From Lentzea sp. NEAU-D7 (GTDB lineage: Bacteria; Actinomycetota; Actinomycetes; Mycobacteriales; Pseudonocardiaceae), in assembly GCF_026242055.1 (NCBI RefSeq), contig NZ_JAPJDL010000026.1, forward strand, positions 51,711 through 115,710: a stretch of 64,000 nt of DNA, given 5' to 3'. Position numbers and translations under genes: made by a program. This document shows positions 63,637-64,000 of this stretch, piece by piece. The notes under the pieces were generated by a model, which worked only from the letters and a program-made list of their open reading frames with translations, had not been told where the DNA came from and searched no databases. Position 1 is the first letter of the stretch, and each line of letters opens with the position of its first letter.

Positions 63637-63646
63637 TTTCATTCTC

Positions 63647-64000
63647 TCAGGCACCACCGACAGTTTCGGGCACTCCGAGCACGTCCAGGAACGCCGAGGC
63701 GGCCGGTGTCAGCCCGCCCGCGCTCCACACCAGGTGCTCCACCCGCGAGGGCCCGTCCACGATCGGCACGGTCACCACCCCGCTCAGCCGGGGCGTGTAC
63801 CGCGACGGCAGCACGGCCACGGCCAGCCCTTCCCGGATCAGCCCCGCCATCAGCTCCGCGGTCGTCACCTCGAACGCGACCTCGCGGTGCAGCCCCGCGA
63901 TCGAGAAGGCCTGGTCCGACTGCGTCCGCCCCGGCGATCCGGCCGGGAAGTCGGCGAACAGCTCCTCCGCCAGGGTCCGCAGGGTCGTCGACTCCTGCCG
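63647..64000 (-). CDS. LysR family regulator, C-terminal part (5' end off the window)
   Basis: The frame is open to the right edge; about 117 residues are visible. They match the end of a LysR substrate-binding domain: FEVTTAELMAGLIREGLAVA then VLPSRYTPRLSGVVTVPIVD, closing with WSAGGLTPAASAFLDVL. The DNA-binding domain lies outside. Target unknown. Confidence 0.8.
   Translation of the reverse strand, partial: RQESTTLRTLAEELFADFPAGSPGRTQSDQAFSIAGLHREVAFEVTTAELMAGLIREGLAVAVLPSRYTPRLSGVVTVPIVDGPSRVEHLVWSAGGLTPAASAFLDVLGVPETVGGA

Overview
The window is about 70% G+C, codes densely on both strands, and uses many GTG and TTG starts and overlapping stop/start codons. It carries an actinobacterial gene set: an F420-type LLM oxidoreductase, a ShbA-like sigma factor, UdgX, an ANTAR protein, an MmpS-like protein, PucR, and a treX-treY-treZ operon. 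I infer a filamentous actinomycete, probably of the Pseudonocardiaceae (Lentzea / Saccharothrix / Actinosynnema type). The genus is a guess. No tRNA, rRNA, CRISPR array or intact mobile element was seen.

Layout. 1-2811: a truncated LuxR/TrmB-type regulator, then a divergent MarR / FAD-monooxygenase pair sharing a palindromic operator. 2808-3490: an array of 75-bp palindrome-bearing repeats ending in a suspicious poly-C tract. 3574-4371: a secreted intradiol-dioxygenase-like lipoprotein. 4345-11705: a GABA-utilisation region (PucR regulator, gabT, semialdehyde dehydrogenase, LacI regulator, Prim-pol-like protein, APC permease). 11695-14204: secreted NlpC/P60-like protein, XRE regulator, a possible small structured transcription unit, UdgX, CsbD and ANTAR proteins. 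14123-22772: trehalose/glycogen genes (treX-treY-treZ as an overlapping operon, then malQ), with a dead TnpB fragment between them. 22878-27342: RidA, LacI, PrxQ-type peroxiredoxin, MmpS-like protein, glycosyltransferase, TetR. 27346-28296: LLM oxidoreductase with a perfect TetR-type operator upstream.

28357-33539 is the most interesting part. It is a five-gene, single-strand operon with the parts of a phenylpropanoid pathway: 4-coumarate:CoA-ligase-like enzyme, SDR, tyrosine-ammonia-lyase-like MIO enzyme (His-Leu selectivity pair), a 252-residue protein that may be a heme-dependent tyrosine 3-hydroxylase, and a caffeoyl-CoA O-methyltransferase-like enzyme. Together they could convert tyrosine to caffeoyl- or feruloyl-CoA, possibly as part of a small natural-product locus with the neighbouring LLM oxidoreductase and glycosyltransferase.

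33634-41511: M23 peptidase, a 1.6-kb gene-poor repeat-rich stretch with a 124-nt nested inverted repeat, class A PBP, PfkB kinase, MFS exporter, and ShbA-like sigma factor. 41658-45499: a four-gene overlapping lipid operon (hydrolase, flavin oxidoreductase, DUF1365, CFA-type methyltransferase). 45551-56353: epoxide-hydrolase-like protein, orphan ABC permease with an ectodomain, OmpR-type two-component pair, MobA-like nucleotidyltransferase, SIS protein, class B PBP, NarL-type two-component pair (its regulator gene is interrupted by a G/C homopolymer), and a BBE-type flavoenzyme. 57224-64000: ABC exporter, enoyl-CoA hydratase, small HTH protein, ABC-F ATPase, SDR, a degenerate ~19-bp repeat array, and a truncated LysR regulator.
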